From Anaerostipes sp. (GTDB taxonomy: Bacteria; Bacillota; Clostridia; Lachnospirales; Lachnospiraceae), in contig JAQVEG010000006.1 of assembly GCA_028697725.1 (NCBI GenBank), positions 28,254-92,253 on the forward strand: a DNA stretch of 64,000 bases, written 5' to 3'. The position numbers and the translations under genes are program-made. Numbering within the stretch: position 1 is the first letter of the stretch; each line of letters starts with the position of its first letter. The notes beneath the pieces were generated by a model. The model was not told the origin of the DNA. It ran no database searches and was given only the letters and a program-made list of their open reading frames with translations. Positions 54,822 through 63,897 of the stretch are shown here, piece after piece.

Positions 54822-57800
54822 CTATTCTGTACTCTTTAATGATTCTACCATATTGATCCTCTTAATCTGATAATACATCAACAGATTTATCACTGCTGCA
54901 AATACAAACGTGAGTAACATACTATATACGTAACTCATTGGAAAAATATCTCTTCCAAACATAATTGCATCCACTTCCGCTGTTAAAATCACATATCGGT
55001 GAAGCCCAATTCCAAGCCCGATTCCAACAAGGCTTCCAATTAATGTGAGCAGAATATTCTCCCGATACACATAAACTGCCGTTTCCATATCATAAAATCC
55101 TAAAACCTTTATTGTTGCTAATTCACCTTTTCTCTCTGTTATATTAATATTATTTAGATTATACAAAACAACAAATGCAAGAAGCCCTGCGGATACAATT
55201 AAAACAAGAATTACAACATTTAGATTTCCTAACATATCATCCATCTCCTTTTGAATTTCTGACACATAAGAAACCTCTGAAATTCCATCTTGCTTTAAGG
55301 CGCCTGCCCGGAAATCTGACTCCTCTTTTTCACTCATTTCTTTGCTTTGACACATATAACGGTTATATTTGATTTGCTTTCCGTAAGTTTTCTCATAAAG
55401 AGTTTTCGACATATACATATAGTGCTGCATGTAATTTTCCGTAATCTGGTCTATTTTTACTCTTACCTCATGCTGATCCCCATCTTTTACCTTGATATAA
55501 TCACCCTTACTTACCTTTAACACCTTGGCAAGTTTTTCAGAAATAATGACCCCATCATCAGACAAATGAAATGTTTCATGGGTGGCTCGATTGCAAAAGC
55601 GAACAAACTGCTCCATGATTTTTCCGTCTTCTGGAACTACAAAATTCACTGTTTTCGTAATATTGTTCTGCGATACATCTATGCTTGATCCATATATTTT
55701 CAGTGTTTTTGTAATCTCCTTCTGCCCTTTTATCCATGTATAAACAGATTCCTGCTCTTTGTTATCTAATTTATCTTCTTCATTAATAGTTACTTGATAA
55801 TTCATCAAATGTCCAAATTGATTCTTGGTAATAGAAAAAATAGAATCTTTTAATCCAAATCCCACTAATAGAAGTGCCATACATCCGCCAATTCCAAAAA
55901 TCGTCATCAAAAATCGCTTCTTATATCGGAATAAATTTCTAAGAGTTGCCTTCCATGTAAAGCTAAGTCGTTTCCATAAAAATGATATTTTCTCTAATAG
56001 AATACGTTTCCCTTCCTTTGGTGCCTGTGGTCGCATAAGGATAGATGGCTTTTCTTTTAACTCCTTAAAGCACACTAACGTTGTAGCTCCTGTAGTCACC
56101 AAAATTGCAATTCCCGCTGCCATCAAGCTATATTCCCATTCATATGGTGCTGCCACAACATGAAGCCCTGTATACATCATGGTATACGCTGTAATAATAA
56201 CTCTTGGAAGAAGTGCTTCTCCTAAAAATACACCTGCCACACTTCCACCTAAGGTAGCCAAAAATGCATAAATCATATATTTAGATGCAATATCTCCATT
56301 GCTGTATCCCAAAGCTTTCAAAATACCAATCTGGGTTCTTTCTTCTTCTACCATCCGTGTCATTGTTGTCAGACTCACAAGAGCAGCAACTAAGAAAAAT
56401 ATCATTGGAAACACTTGCCCAATGGCTCCAATTCGATCCGCATCTTCTCCATATTCTACATAGGATTGATTCTTGCTGCGATCTAACACATGCCACTTAG
56501 GAGTTTCAATTTCATTGATATCCTTTTGGGCATCATCTAATTTTTCTTTGGCTTCTTTAAACTTTTTCTTAGATTCTTCCTTTGCACTTTTATAGTCTTT
56601 TAGTCCTGATTTGTACTTTGCTTCTCCAGAAGCTAACTTTTTATATCCACTTTTTACTTTTTGTTTTGCCTGTTTTAATTCTATCTCTTTTTGCTGTAAC
56701 TGTTTCTTTGCAACTTCTAATTTCTTTTTTGTATTGTTTAACTTTATTCTAGATGCCTTAAGTTCTTTTTTCCCAGCATTTAACTTCTTTCTTTCCTTTG
56801 CAATTTTCTTTTTTGCAGCTAATAATTGTGACTTTGCTGGTTCTGGAATATTCTCAATTCCTCCTGCTGCTGCAATCTGTCCATCGACTTCTTTCTCTTT
56901 TTGATTCAACTCTTTGAATCCATTGCTAATTTTCTTTTCATTGGCGTCTAAGGTTTTCTTTCCTTGCTTACATTGTTTTATTCCAGATTGATACTGCTGC
57001 CATCCCTTTGAAATAGATGATTGCCCCGACTTTATTTTTCTTTCCGAATCTGCTAACTGTTTTCTCGAATCAGATAATTTCTTCTTAGAATCACGCAGCT
57101 TTTTCTTTGCCTTCGCTAATTTGTTTTCTGCTTTTTTCTTTTCTTTTTCATAAGTTTTTATTTTTTTATCTAACTTATCCTGTGCCTTCTTTTTTATCTC
57201 TTCTCTACGGATAATACTCTGGGTTTCCCCCAGCTTTTCCAACTTTGTGGTCACCTTATCCACCGTATTTTTATAATTATCCTGGTAGGTGATAAGACTT
57301 TTTGCCTTCTTGACACCCATGGAAATCTGAGTATAGGCCTCACTTTTAAAATTATCCTTCTTTGTTACAATAAAACCATTGATTTTCCCATTGCCAATGC
57401 TTGTAGTTCCACGATCTCTGGAAAGATAAAAAGATGAATCTCCTGCCCCTACAATGGTCAATTTACTACATTTTAATGAATCTTCTATTTTGTCGTCATT
57501 TCCAGAAGACAAAGAAATTGTATCTCCAATATGATAATCTAAATGCTTCATCAAATAGGTATCAACAAGGCACTCTGAATTCGTCTTTGGCATTCTTCCC
57601 TTTGACACTGTAATTTCATTTAACTTTGAAGTATCCGCCATAACCCGTAATACCTCTTCTGTTTTGTTAATTTTAGAGATTGCATCTACATAGTAAGTTG
57701 GTTCTATCGTTCCAACTTCAGATATTTTTTTAATAGAAGATACATCATCATCCGTCAGACCCATGGTTCCTAAAATCCGAATATCTTGAAATTTACTTTG

Positions 57801-57959
57801 ATCAAACTGCTTGTCTATGGATATCTGCATATCCGATTTTGTTACACGAATTCCAGAAAAAAATGCAACTCCCAAAACGACAATAAAAAAGATAGAAAGA
57901 AATCTAGGAAACGTTCCTTTCATAGTCATCATAATATCTTTTCTTAATGCCTTTTTCAT
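54822..57959 (-). CDS. FtsX-type ABC transporter permease with long coiled coil
   Basis: A 1045-residue permease. One N-terminal helix (18-38) is followed by a MacB-like outside domain, a very Lys-rich coiled coil from about 240 to 490 (repeats such as KLAKAKKKLRDSKKKL), then three helices, a second outside domain, and three more helices ending near 1035. Two FtsX domains are seen (VSLTTMTRMVEEERTQIGIL and NNINITERKGELATIKVLG). The ATPase gene overlaps in operon order 7 bases upstream. Likely exports lipids, peptides or envelope components; substrate unknown. Confidence 0.88.
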   Translation of the reverse strand: MKKALRKDIMMTMKGTFPRFLSIFFIVVLGVAFFSGIRVTKSDMQISIDKQFDQSKFQDIRILGTMGLTDDDVSSIKKISEVGTIEPTYYVDAISKINKTEEVLRVMADTSKLNEITVSKGRMPKTNSECLVDTYLMKHLDYHIGDTISLSSGNDDKIEDSLKCSKLTIVGAGDSSFYLSRDRGTTSIGNGKINGFIVTKKDNFKSEAYTQISMGVKKAKSLITYQDNYKNTVDKVTTKLEKLGETQSIIRREEIKKKAQDKLDKKIKTYEKEKKKAENKLAKAKKKLRDSKKKLSDSRKQLADSERKIKSGQSSISKGWQQYQSGIKQCKQGKKTLDANEKKISNGFKELNQKEKEVDGQIAAAGGIENIPEPAKSQLLAAKKKIAKERKKLNAGKKELKASRIKLNNTKKKLEVAKKQLQQKEIELKQAKQKVKSGYKKLASGEAKYKSGLKDYKSAKEESKKKFKEAKEKLDDAQKDINEIETPKWHVLDRSKNQSYVEYGEDADRIGAIGQVFPMIFFLVAALVSLTTMTRMVEEERTQIGILKALGYSNGDIASKYMIYAFLATLGGSVAGVFLGEALLPRVIITAYTMMYTGLHVVAAPYEWEYSLMAAGIAILVTTGATTLVCFKELKEKPSILMRPQAPKEGKRILLEKISFLWKRLSFTWKATLRNLFRYKKRFLMTIFGIGGCMALLLVGFGLKDSIFSITKNQFGHLMNYQVTINEEDKLDNKEQESVYTWIKGQKEITKTLKIYGSSIDVSQNNITKTVNFVVPEDGKIMEQFVRFCNRATHETFHLSDDGVIISEKLAKVLKVSKGDYIKVKDGDQHEVRVKIDQITENYMQHYMYMSKTLYEKTYGKQIKYNRYMCQSKEMSEKEESDFRAGALKQDGISEVSYVSEIQKEMDDMLGNLNVVILVLIVSAGLLAFVVLYNLNNINITERKGELATIKVLGFYDMETAVYVYRENILLTLIGSLVGIGLGIGLHRYVILTAEVDAIMFGRDIFPMSYVYSMLLTFVFAAVINLLMYYQIKRINMVESLKSTE

Positions 57960-57966
57960 ATGACAC

Positions 57967-58671
57967 CTACCATTCTACCTCTTCGATTGGCTTAGGATTA
58001 GGATTTTCCGTAATATGATATACTTTCCCATTTTTAATCTCAATCACTCGGTCTGCAATAGGAGAAATAGCCAGATTATGTGTAATTACAATAACTGTTT
58101 TTTTCTTTTCTCTACATGCATTATGAAGAAGTTTTAGAATTGATTTTCCTGTTTGATAATCCAATGCTCCCGTTGGCTCATCACATAATAGAATCTTTGG
58201 ATTCTTTGCAAGGGCTCTCGCAATCGATACTCTTTGCTGCTCTCCACCTGATAACTGTGCTGGAAAGTTCTCCATACGTTCTCCAAGTCCAACCTCCTTT
58301 AATACCATCTCCCCATCCAAAGGATTCTGGCTAATTTGAAGGGCAAGTTCTACATTCTCAAGTGCCGTTAAATTAGGAACTAAATTGTAGAATTGAAATA
58401 TAAATCCAATATCATCTCTACGGTATTTTGTGATTTGTTTGTGATTCCATTTAGAAATATCTGTTCCATCCACAATCACTTCTCCACTTGATACATCATC
58501 CATTCCCCCAAGAATATTAAGCACTGTCGTCTTTCCAGCACCACTGGCTCCAATCACCACTACAAATTCACCTTCCTCAATGGAAAAATTAATTCCATCT
58601 ACGGCTTTTGTAATCACTTCTCCTGTCTGATATATCTTTTTTACATCTTTTAATTCAATAAATGATGCCAT
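57967..58671 (-). CDS. ABC transporter ATP-binding protein (MacB/LolD type)
   Basis: A 234-residue ATPase. Walker A is GASGAGKTT, Q-loop FQFYNLVPNL, signature LSGGEQQRVSIARAL, Walker B ILLCDEPTGALD, and H-loop VITHN. Subfamily and neighbours match MacB-type exporters. The ATG at 58671 is placed 7 bases after GGAGGA; an ATG at 58677 is too close to it. Confidence 0.93.
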   Translation of the reverse strand: MASFIELKDVKKIYQTGEVITKAVDGINFSIEEGEFVVVIGASGAGKTTVLNILGGMDDVSSGEVIVDGTDISKWNHKQITKYRRDDIGFIFQFYNLVPNLTALENVELALQISQNPLDGEMVLKEVGLGERMENFPAQLSGGEQQRVSIARALAKNPKILLCDEPTGALDYQTGKSILKLLHNACREKKKTVIVITHNLAISPIADRVIEIKNGKVYHITENPNPKPIEEVEW

Positions 58672-58689
58672 ATTCATTCCTCCAAAAGA

Positions 58690-58863
58690 TTATTTGAACT
58701 GGTTTCTTTTATTATCATATTCATATCCCATGGCATTTAGTTTGGCTGCAATGGAATCCGGTTCCACCATTAATCGCTGGCACATCTCATGAAAATCTTC
58801 ATCATAATCTCTCAACTGTGTATTTACGTAACTAAGTAATATCACTGGGTCTTTTGGTAACAT
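58690..58863 (-). CDS. DUF4250-family small protein
   Basis: A 57-residue cytoplasmic protein. It opens with MLPKDPVILLSYVNTQLRDY, the hallmark of DUF4250, and ends with GYEYDNKRNQF. AGGAAGGAAG stands before the ATG. Such proteins are common in gut Firmicutes and have no known role. It is 18 bases upstream of the ABC ATPase start and may be read with it. Confidence 0.85.
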   Translation of the reverse strand: MLPKDPVILLSYVNTQLRDYDEDFHEMCQRLMVEPDSIAAKLNAMGYEYDNKRNQFK

Positions 58864-58875
58864 AATGCTTCCTTC

Positions 58876-59079
58876 CTATATTTCAACTACAAAATAATAA
58901 TTGTCGCTTCCAACTTCGTAATAGATTTTATCTTTTTCAATATGATGTATCATGTAAATCAATCCAAGACCATGTTCCATACTACATTTTTCAATGTTAC
59001 GGAATATCTCCTGATCTTCCTTTGTATTTATAAGAAGCGTTGAAGTGTTCTTTTTTTTATCTACAAAAAATAATTGCAT
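58876..59079 (-). CDS. Small hypothetical protein
   Basis: A 67-residue protein I do not recognise. It is mixed alpha/beta, ends in a Tyr-rich strand (IYYEVGSDNYYFVVEI), and has one Cys near 32. AAGAGG precedes the ATG. It stands 12 bases before DUF4250 and 35 after the carbonic anhydrase in one direction, so it may be in their transcript. Coding potential rests on the ribosome site, spacing and composition. Confidence 0.55.
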   Translation of the reverse strand: MQLFFVDKKKNTSTLLINTKEDQEIFRNIEKCSMEHGLGLIYMIHHIEKDKIYYEVGSDNYYFVVEI

Positions 59080-59114
59080 AAAATCGCCTCTTTTCTTTTT
59101 GATATAAATGACTC

Positions 59115-59654
59115 TTATTGAGGAATCAATTCTCCCGTAATAGAGTCCATCACATACCCACTAATTTTAATATCCTTTGGTATTAAAGGATGATGAATTA
59201 ACGTATCCACTGATTCCTTGACTGATTCTTCCACACAGTCAAATCCTGAAAGCCATGAATCAAAATCAACTCCACAGTGACGAATTAGATTAATCTTATC
59301 TTCATCAATTCCATGCTGTTTCATTTCTTCTATCATCTGTTCACTATTAATACACTGAACTCCACAATCAGTATGTCCAACCACAAGAATTTCTTCTACT
59401 CCAAGTTCATATACTGCAACGAGAAGACTTCGAACCACACTTCCAAACATATGGGATACCACTCCCCCTGCATTCTTAATAATCTTCACATCCCCATTCT
59501 TAAGTCCTAGTGCGGCAGGTAATAGTTCTGTCAGTCTTGTGTCCATACAAGTTAAAATAGCAATCTTCTTATCTGGATACTTGCTTGTCTTATACTGCTC
59601 ATATAATTTATTCTTTACAAAAACTCTGTTGTATTCTAATATCTCGTCAATCAT
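59115..59654 (-). CDS. Beta-class carbonic anhydrase
   Basis: A 179-residue enzyme that interconverts CO2 and bicarbonate. Zinc ligands are Cys36 (TCMDTRL), His94 and Cys97 (GHTDCGV), with the Asp38-Arg40 dyad. It lacks a signal peptide and is thus cytoplasmic. GGAG precedes the ATG. It lies 13 bases downstream of the ybaK-like gene. Confidence 0.92.
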   Translation of the reverse strand: MIDEILEYNRVFVKNKLYEQYKTSKYPDKKIAILTCMDTRLTELLPAALGLKNGDVKIIKNAGGVVSHMFGSVVRSLLVAVYELGVEEILVVGHTDCGVQCINSEQMIEEMKQHGIDEDKINLIRHCGVDFDSWLSGFDCVEESVKESVDTLIHHPLIPKDIKISGYVMDSITGELIPQ

Positions 59655-59667
59655 GTCTAAGCTCCTT

Positions 59668-60147
59668 TTATTTTATAATGTCTGCTAATGTTCCCTTGCA
59701 GGCTTTTAAATAATCCTTGGGTAATAATTCTACTTGAATTCCATTCTTTCCACCACTGACAAAAATAGTATCTAAATCTGCCACTGTTTCATGAACTACT
59801 GTCTTATAATCCTTTTTCATTCCAATCGCTGTGCAGCCGCCACGAATATATCCTGTAACTTTATTAATATCTTTCACATGAATCATCTCTATTGACTTTT
59901 CTCCCACCGCTTTCGCCGCTTTCTTTAAATCGAGTTCTTCGGCAATGGGTATCACAAATACAAAATAATCATTGCTTTTTCCTAATGTCACCAAAGTTTT
60001 AAATACCTTTTCATAAGGTTCCTCTAGTGCATCTGCAATGGTCACTCCATCAATAAACTCTTTACATTCATAACGATGTACCTTATAAGAAATCTTGTTT
60101 CTTTCTAAAATGCGCATGGCATTTGTCTTTGTTTCTTTCTTACTCAT
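59668..60147 (-). CDS. ybaK: YbaK-type aminoacyl-tRNA deacylase
   Basis: A 159-residue protein that clears mischarged Cys-tRNA(Pro) in relatives. The YbaK fold is visible: YKVHRY near 21, VFKTLVTLG near 47, FVFVIPIAEELDLKKAAKAVG and VTGYIRGGCTAIG with the conserved Gly-Gly-Cys. Its ATG follows AGGAG. It is divergent from htpG across the CIRCE region. Confidence 0.92.
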   Translation of the reverse strand: MSKKETKTNAMRILERNKISYKVHRYECKEFIDGVTIADALEEPYEKVFKTLVTLGKSNDYFVFVIPIAEELDLKKAAKAVGEKSIEMIHVKDINKVTGYIRGGCTAIGMKKDYKTVVHETVADLDTIFVSGGKNGIQVELLPKDYLKACKGTLADIIK

Positions 60148-60223
60148 GCCCTCACTCCTATCTTACTTGTTATCTTTTCATTATACTACATATGGTCTAT
60201 TTTCTAAACTATTTTTCATTTTG

Positions 60224-60250
60224 TTAGCACTCTTATTTATTGAGTGCTAA
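60224..60250. promoter_or_regulatory. CIRCE operator (HrcA site)
   Basis: A perfect CIRCE: TTAGCACTC (60224-60232), 9 bases, GAGTGCTAA (60242-60250). It is the binding site of the heat-shock repressor HrcA. It lies upstream of the htpG promoter and about 75 bases from the divergent ybaK start. Confidence 0.95.
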
Positions 60251-60257
60251 TTTTCTC

Positions 60258-60286
60258 TTGACATTCATATTCTATGGCATTACAAT
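60258..60286 (+). promoter_or_regulatory. Sigma-A promoter of htpG
   Basis: TTGACA (60258-60263), 17-base spacer, TACAAT (60281-60286), just downstream of the CIRCE and 41 bases before the start codon. Confidence 0.8.
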
Positions 60287-60326
60287 AATTACTAACGAAA
60301 AAAACAGAAAAAGGAGTGTATATATT

Positions 60327-62321
60327 ATGTCAAGTAAACATGGAAATTTGTCAATTCATAGTGAGAATATTTTTCCTATTATTAAAAAATGGTTATATTC
60401 AGACCATGATATTTTCTACCGCGAATTAATTTCAAATGGGTGTGATGCAATTACAAAGCTTAAAAAATTAGATGGAATGGGTGAATACAGACTTCCAGAA
60501 GGTTATGAAGCAAAGGTAAATATCATCCTTGATCCAGATAAGAAAACACTAAAGTTTATTGATACTGGTATTGGTATGACTAGCGATGAAGTCGAAGAAT
60601 ATATTACACAGATTGCATTTTCAGGTGCAACTGAATTCTTAGAACAATACAAGGATAAAACAGATCAAGATCAGATTATTGGTCATTTTGGATTAGGATT
60701 TTACTCTGCATTTATGGTAGCAGATGAAGTCCATATTGAAACTCTCTCTTATAAAGAAGGTTCAACTCCTGTTCATTGGGAATGCAATGGCGGAACTGAA
60801 TATGATATAGAAGATGGAACCAAAGAAACAATCGGTACTGAAATTACTTTATATCTAAACGAAGAAAGTCTTGAATTTGTAAATGAAACAAAAGCAAGAG
60901 AAGTGATTGAAAAATATTGTTCTTTCATGCCAACAGAAATCTTTTTATCAGTAGAAGGCAAGCAAGAATATGAAACAATTGATGAATCTGAATTATTAGA
61001 AGATGATGTTGTGGTAGAACATATTCATGAGGATGCCAAAACAGAAGAAAAAGAAAATGAAGACGGAACCAAAGAAACTGTAGAAGTAAGTCCTGCAAAA
61101 GACATGGTTAAAATCAACAAGCGTCCTGTATCTATCAGCGATACAAATCCTCTTTGGATGAAGCGTCCAAGTGAGTGTACCGATGAAGAATACAAGGAAT
61201 TTTATCATAAAGTATTCAAAGACTTTAGAGAGCCATTGTTCTGGATTCATTTAAATATGGATTATCCTTTTAATTTAAAAGGTATCCTTTACTTCCCTCA
61301 AATCAACAACGAATATGAGTCTATGGAAGGTACTATTAAGCTATACAACAGTCAGGTATTTATCGCAGATAATATCAAGGAAGTTATTCCTGAATTCCTT
61401 ATGCTGTTAAAAGGTGTTATCGATTGTCCAGACCTACCACTAAATGTATCAAGAAGCGCTCTTCAAAACGATGGATTTGTGAAGAAGATTTCTGATTATA
61501 TCACAAAAAAAGTTGCAGACAAGTTATCTGGAATGTGCAAAACAGATCGTGAAAACTATGAAAAATATTGGGATGATATTAATCCATTTATCAAGTTTGG
61601 TTACATCAAGGACACAAAATTTGCAGATAAAATCAAAGATTATCTACTATTTAAAAATATGGATGGAAAGTACCAGACACTATCTGACCTTGCTCCATCC
61701 CCTGCAAATGACGATGACAAGACAACCATTTACTATATTACAGATGAGGTGCAGCAAAGCCAGTACATCAATATGTTCAAGGAACAAGGTCTTGATGCCG
61801 TTGTACTAAAACACAATATTGACTCAGCGTTTATCTCAAATATTGAACAACAAAATCAACACGTTATGTTCAAGCGTATTGATGCCAATGTTGAAGATAC
61901 ATTAAAAGATACAGATTCTAAGGAAGATTTGACTGATATCCAAAAAGCATTAACTGATTTATTTAGAAAGGTATTAGGAAAGGACAACTTAGATGTTCAT
62001 GTAGATGCACTGAAAGATGAAAACATCTCTTCTATTGTCACACTTTCAGAAGAAAGCAGACGTATGCAGGATATGATGAAAATGTATGCAATGCCAGGAA
62101 TGGATCCATCTATGTTTGGTGCTCCAACAGAATCCTTAACCTTAAATGCCAACAACTCTTTGGTGAAGTTCTTATTTGAACATGGTGATGCCGAAAATAC
62201 AAACATGATTTGTGAACAGCTTTATGATCTTGCAATGTTAAGTCATAAACAATTAGATCCAGAATCTATGACAAAATTCATCACACGAAGCAATGAAATC
62301 CTAAAATTAATTGCAAAATAA
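60327..62321 (+). CDS. htpG: Hsp90 chaperone HtpG
   Basis: A 664-residue chaperone. The GHKL ATPase domain has ELISNGCDAI near 32, DTGIGMT near 79 and GHFGLGFYSAF near 120. The middle domain holds the LNVSRSALQND stretch (about 370-385) with the conserved Arg, and a C-terminal dimer domain ends it. The ATG at 60327 has AAAGGAG; an in-frame codon at 60240 falls in the CIRCE and promoter. The CIRCE predicts HrcA control. Confidence 0.96.
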   Translation: MSSKHGNLSIHSENIFPIIKKWLYSDHDIFYRELISNGCDAITKLKKLDGMGEYRLPEGYEAKVNIILDPDKKTLKFIDTGIGMTSDEVEEYITQIAFSGATEFLEQYKDKTDQDQIIGHFGLGFYSAFMVADEVHIETLSYKEGSTPVHWECNGGTEYDIEDGTKETIGTEITLYLNEESLEFVNETKAREVIEKYCSFMPTEIFLSVEGKQEYETIDESELLEDDVVVEHIHEDAKTEEKENEDGTKETVEVSPAKDMVKINKRPVSISDTNPLWMKRPSECTDEEYKEFYHKVFKDFREPLFWIHLNMDYPFNLKGILYFPQINNEYESMEGTIKLYNSQVFIADNIKEVIPEFLMLLKGVIDCPDLPLNVSRSALQNDGFVKKISDYITKKVADKLSGMCKTDRENYEKYWDDINPFIKFGYIKDTKFADKIKDYLLFKNMDGKYQTLSDLAPSPANDDDKTTIYYITDEVQQSQYINMFKEQGLDAVVLKHNIDSAFISNIEQQNQHVMFKRIDANVEDTLKDTDSKEDLTDIQKALTDLFRKVLGKDNLDVHVDALKDENISSIVTLSEESRRMQDMMKMYAMPGMDPSMFGAPTESLTLNANNSLVKFLFEHGDAENTNMICEQLYDLAMLSHKQLDPESMTKFITRSNEILKLIAK

Positions 62322-62333
62322 CAATAAAATAGT

Positions 62334-62386
62334 AAAGGTAGATTGTAGTCATATCAATGATTACAGTCTACCTCTTTTTTTATTAC
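62334..62386 (+). terminator. Terminator after htpG
   Basis: Seventeen-base arms (62336-62352 and 62357-62373), two imperfect positions, followed by a run of T. Confidence 0.83.
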
Positions 62387-62403
62387 ATCCATATTTGAAT
62401 CTT

Positions 62404-62589
62404 CTATTGTTGTTGAATTGCCGCTACAGGACATTCATTCATCGCTGTTTCAGCCTCCTCCATTACACTTTCATCCACATCATCTGTAATGGCAACTGCC
62501 ATTCCCTCCTCGCCCATTTCAAATACCTCAGGGCAAGTTCCAGCACACAATCCACATCCAATACAATCTTCGTTTACATAATATTTCAT
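62404..62589 (-). CDS. Ferredoxin, single [4Fe-4S] type
   Basis: A 61-residue ferredoxin. Cys9, Cys12, Cys15 (CIGCGLC) and Cys53 (ECPVAAI) bind one cluster; Cys19 is the extra Cys often disulfide-linked in this group. The protein is acidic. It is an electron carrier of the D. gigas/C. thermoaceticum type. AAGGAG precedes the ATG. Confidence 0.93.
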   Translation of the reverse strand: MKYYVNEDCIGCGLCAGTCPEVFEMGEEGMAVAITDDVDESVMEEAETAMNECPVAAIQQQ

Positions 62590-62667
62590 AAAAAGCTCCT
62601 TTTTAATTTATACTGTGATACTACTATATTATGTCTTACAAATATGATACTTATACAATAAATTTCA

Positions 62668-63591
62668 CTACTTATCCCTATACGCCTTGCTTATATTCCC
62701 TTCTTTTTTTACTTTCATCCCTGGAATGCTTTTAATGTAATTTTTAAATTGTGCATATCCATAATCTTTGGCTCTGAAATTTGGAAATTTGGCATATACT
62801 TCATTTCCTAAAACCGCCAAATCTTTTCCATTCTTTCCACAACGAATCAACACTCTTGTAATATAATCTTGTACTTCTTTTCTCGTGTTCTTATCACTTT
62901 TCAAAAGTACCGTCACTAAATTTCCTTCTTTGACAAGCTCTACATTCTTAAATTCCTGCTCTAAAAATGTAGATAATGAAGTGTATCCATAGCTACGGAC
63001 ATCAAAATCTGGATAACGTTTTAGAAGCCTGCTTCCAATCTCCCCTAACCCAGTTTTTCGACTATTATTTTGATTTTCTATCATCACTGCAACAATATAT
63101 TTTTCTAATTCTTTCGTGCTAATATTCAAAACGTCTGGATCATCTTTCCCAGCTTCATCAAGTAATTCTAATGCAGTAAACACGTCACATGCCTTACGGA
63201 ATGGATCTGGTGTCTTCTTTTCTCCCATTCCAATGACCATCTTTCCAGACTCTCTTAATCGGCTTGCCAGTCTAGTAAAATCACTATCACTTGATACAAT
63301 ACAAAATCCATCTACATCTTTTGAATATAAAATATCCATTGCATCAATAATCATAGCAGAATCCGTTGCATTCTTTCCTGTTGTATAACTAAACTGTTGT
63401 ATTGGTGTAATAGAATTGGCCAGCAATTCACCTTTCCATGAATTCTGATTCGTACTTGTCCAATCCCCATAAATTCTTTTAAATGTTATATTTCCATATT
63501 GAGATAATTCATCAATTATCAATTTAATGTATTTTGCTGAAATATTATCTGCATCAATTAATAATGCAAAATTCTTTTCTTTCTGTTCCAT
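62668..63591 (-). CDS. NYN-domain RNase with OST-HTH/LOTUS C-terminal domains
   Basis: A 307-residue protein. The NYN (PIN-like) nuclease domain (6-150) has the acidic metal residues in ALLIDADNIS (Asp13), DSAMIIDAMD and SSDSDFTRLA. Two copies of a small winged-helix OST-HTH (LOTUS) domain follow (about 165-230 and 240-300). Such proteins are found in bacteria and are thought to cut structured RNA; targets are unknown. Confidence 0.87.
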   Translation of the reverse strand: MEQKEKNFALLIDADNISAKYIKLIIDELSQYGNITFKRIYGDWTSTNQNSWKGELLANSITPIQQFSYTTGKNATDSAMIIDAMDILYSKDVDGFCIVSSDSDFTRLASRLRESGKMVIGMGEKKTPDPFRKACDVFTALELLDEAGKDDPDVLNISTKELEKYIVAVMIENQNNSRKTGLGEIGSRLLKRYPDFDVRSYGYTSLSTFLEQEFKNVELVKEGNLVTVLLKSDKNTRKEVQDYITRVLIRCGKNGKDLAVLGNEVYAKFPNFRAKDYGYAQFKNYIKSIPGMKVKKEGNISKAYRDK

Positions 63592-63678
63592 ATAACTCTC
63601 CCTTCTTACTCTATCGTAACAAATGTATATAAAAAAAGAAAGAAAATTCCAGATAAATTCTGAAATCTTCTTTCAAAA

Positions 63679-63750
63679 CAGGGGCAGAAGGACTCGAACC
63701 CTCAACTGCGGTGTTGGAGACCGTTGTTTTACCATTGAAACTATGCCCCT
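63679..63750 (-). tRNA. tRNA-Trp (CCA)
   Basis: A 72-base cloverleaf on the minus strand. Acceptor arms are AGGGGCA and TGCCCCT, the anticodon loop is CTCCAAC (anticodon CCA) and the T arm has GGTTCGAGTCC. The 5' part closely resembles known Firmicute tRNA-Trp. The outer pair of the anticodon stem is mismatched. Confidence 0.88.
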
Positions 63751-63762
63751 ATATATAAAATG

Positions 63763-63809
63763 AAGTACTAACGGCTAAATATTCATTTAACTTTTAGTAC
63801 TTCGTTTTC
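63763..63809 (-). terminator. Possible terminator or processing hairpin after 23S rRNA
   Basis: Arms GAAGTACTAA and its complement around 63763-63772 and 63797-63806, followed on the minus strand by ATTTTAT. It lies between the 23S end and tRNA-Trp. Confidence 0.5.
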
Positions 63810-63897
63810 GTTTCACTGCTTTTGTATACCTTCAAAACATCATACAGAAATTCTTCATCAAATCTTTTCTTCTACTTTCCACTTACCTCTGTTTTTT

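Noticed and set aside
56600..57180. Tandem DNA repeats inside the ABC permease gene
   Set aside because: The repeated look comes from Lys-rich coiled-coil codons; copies vary and no exact DNA unit repeats.
63751..63897. A 5S rRNA gene between 23S and tRNA-Trp
   Set aside because: No stretch resembles conserved 5S segments; the only structure is one hairpin.
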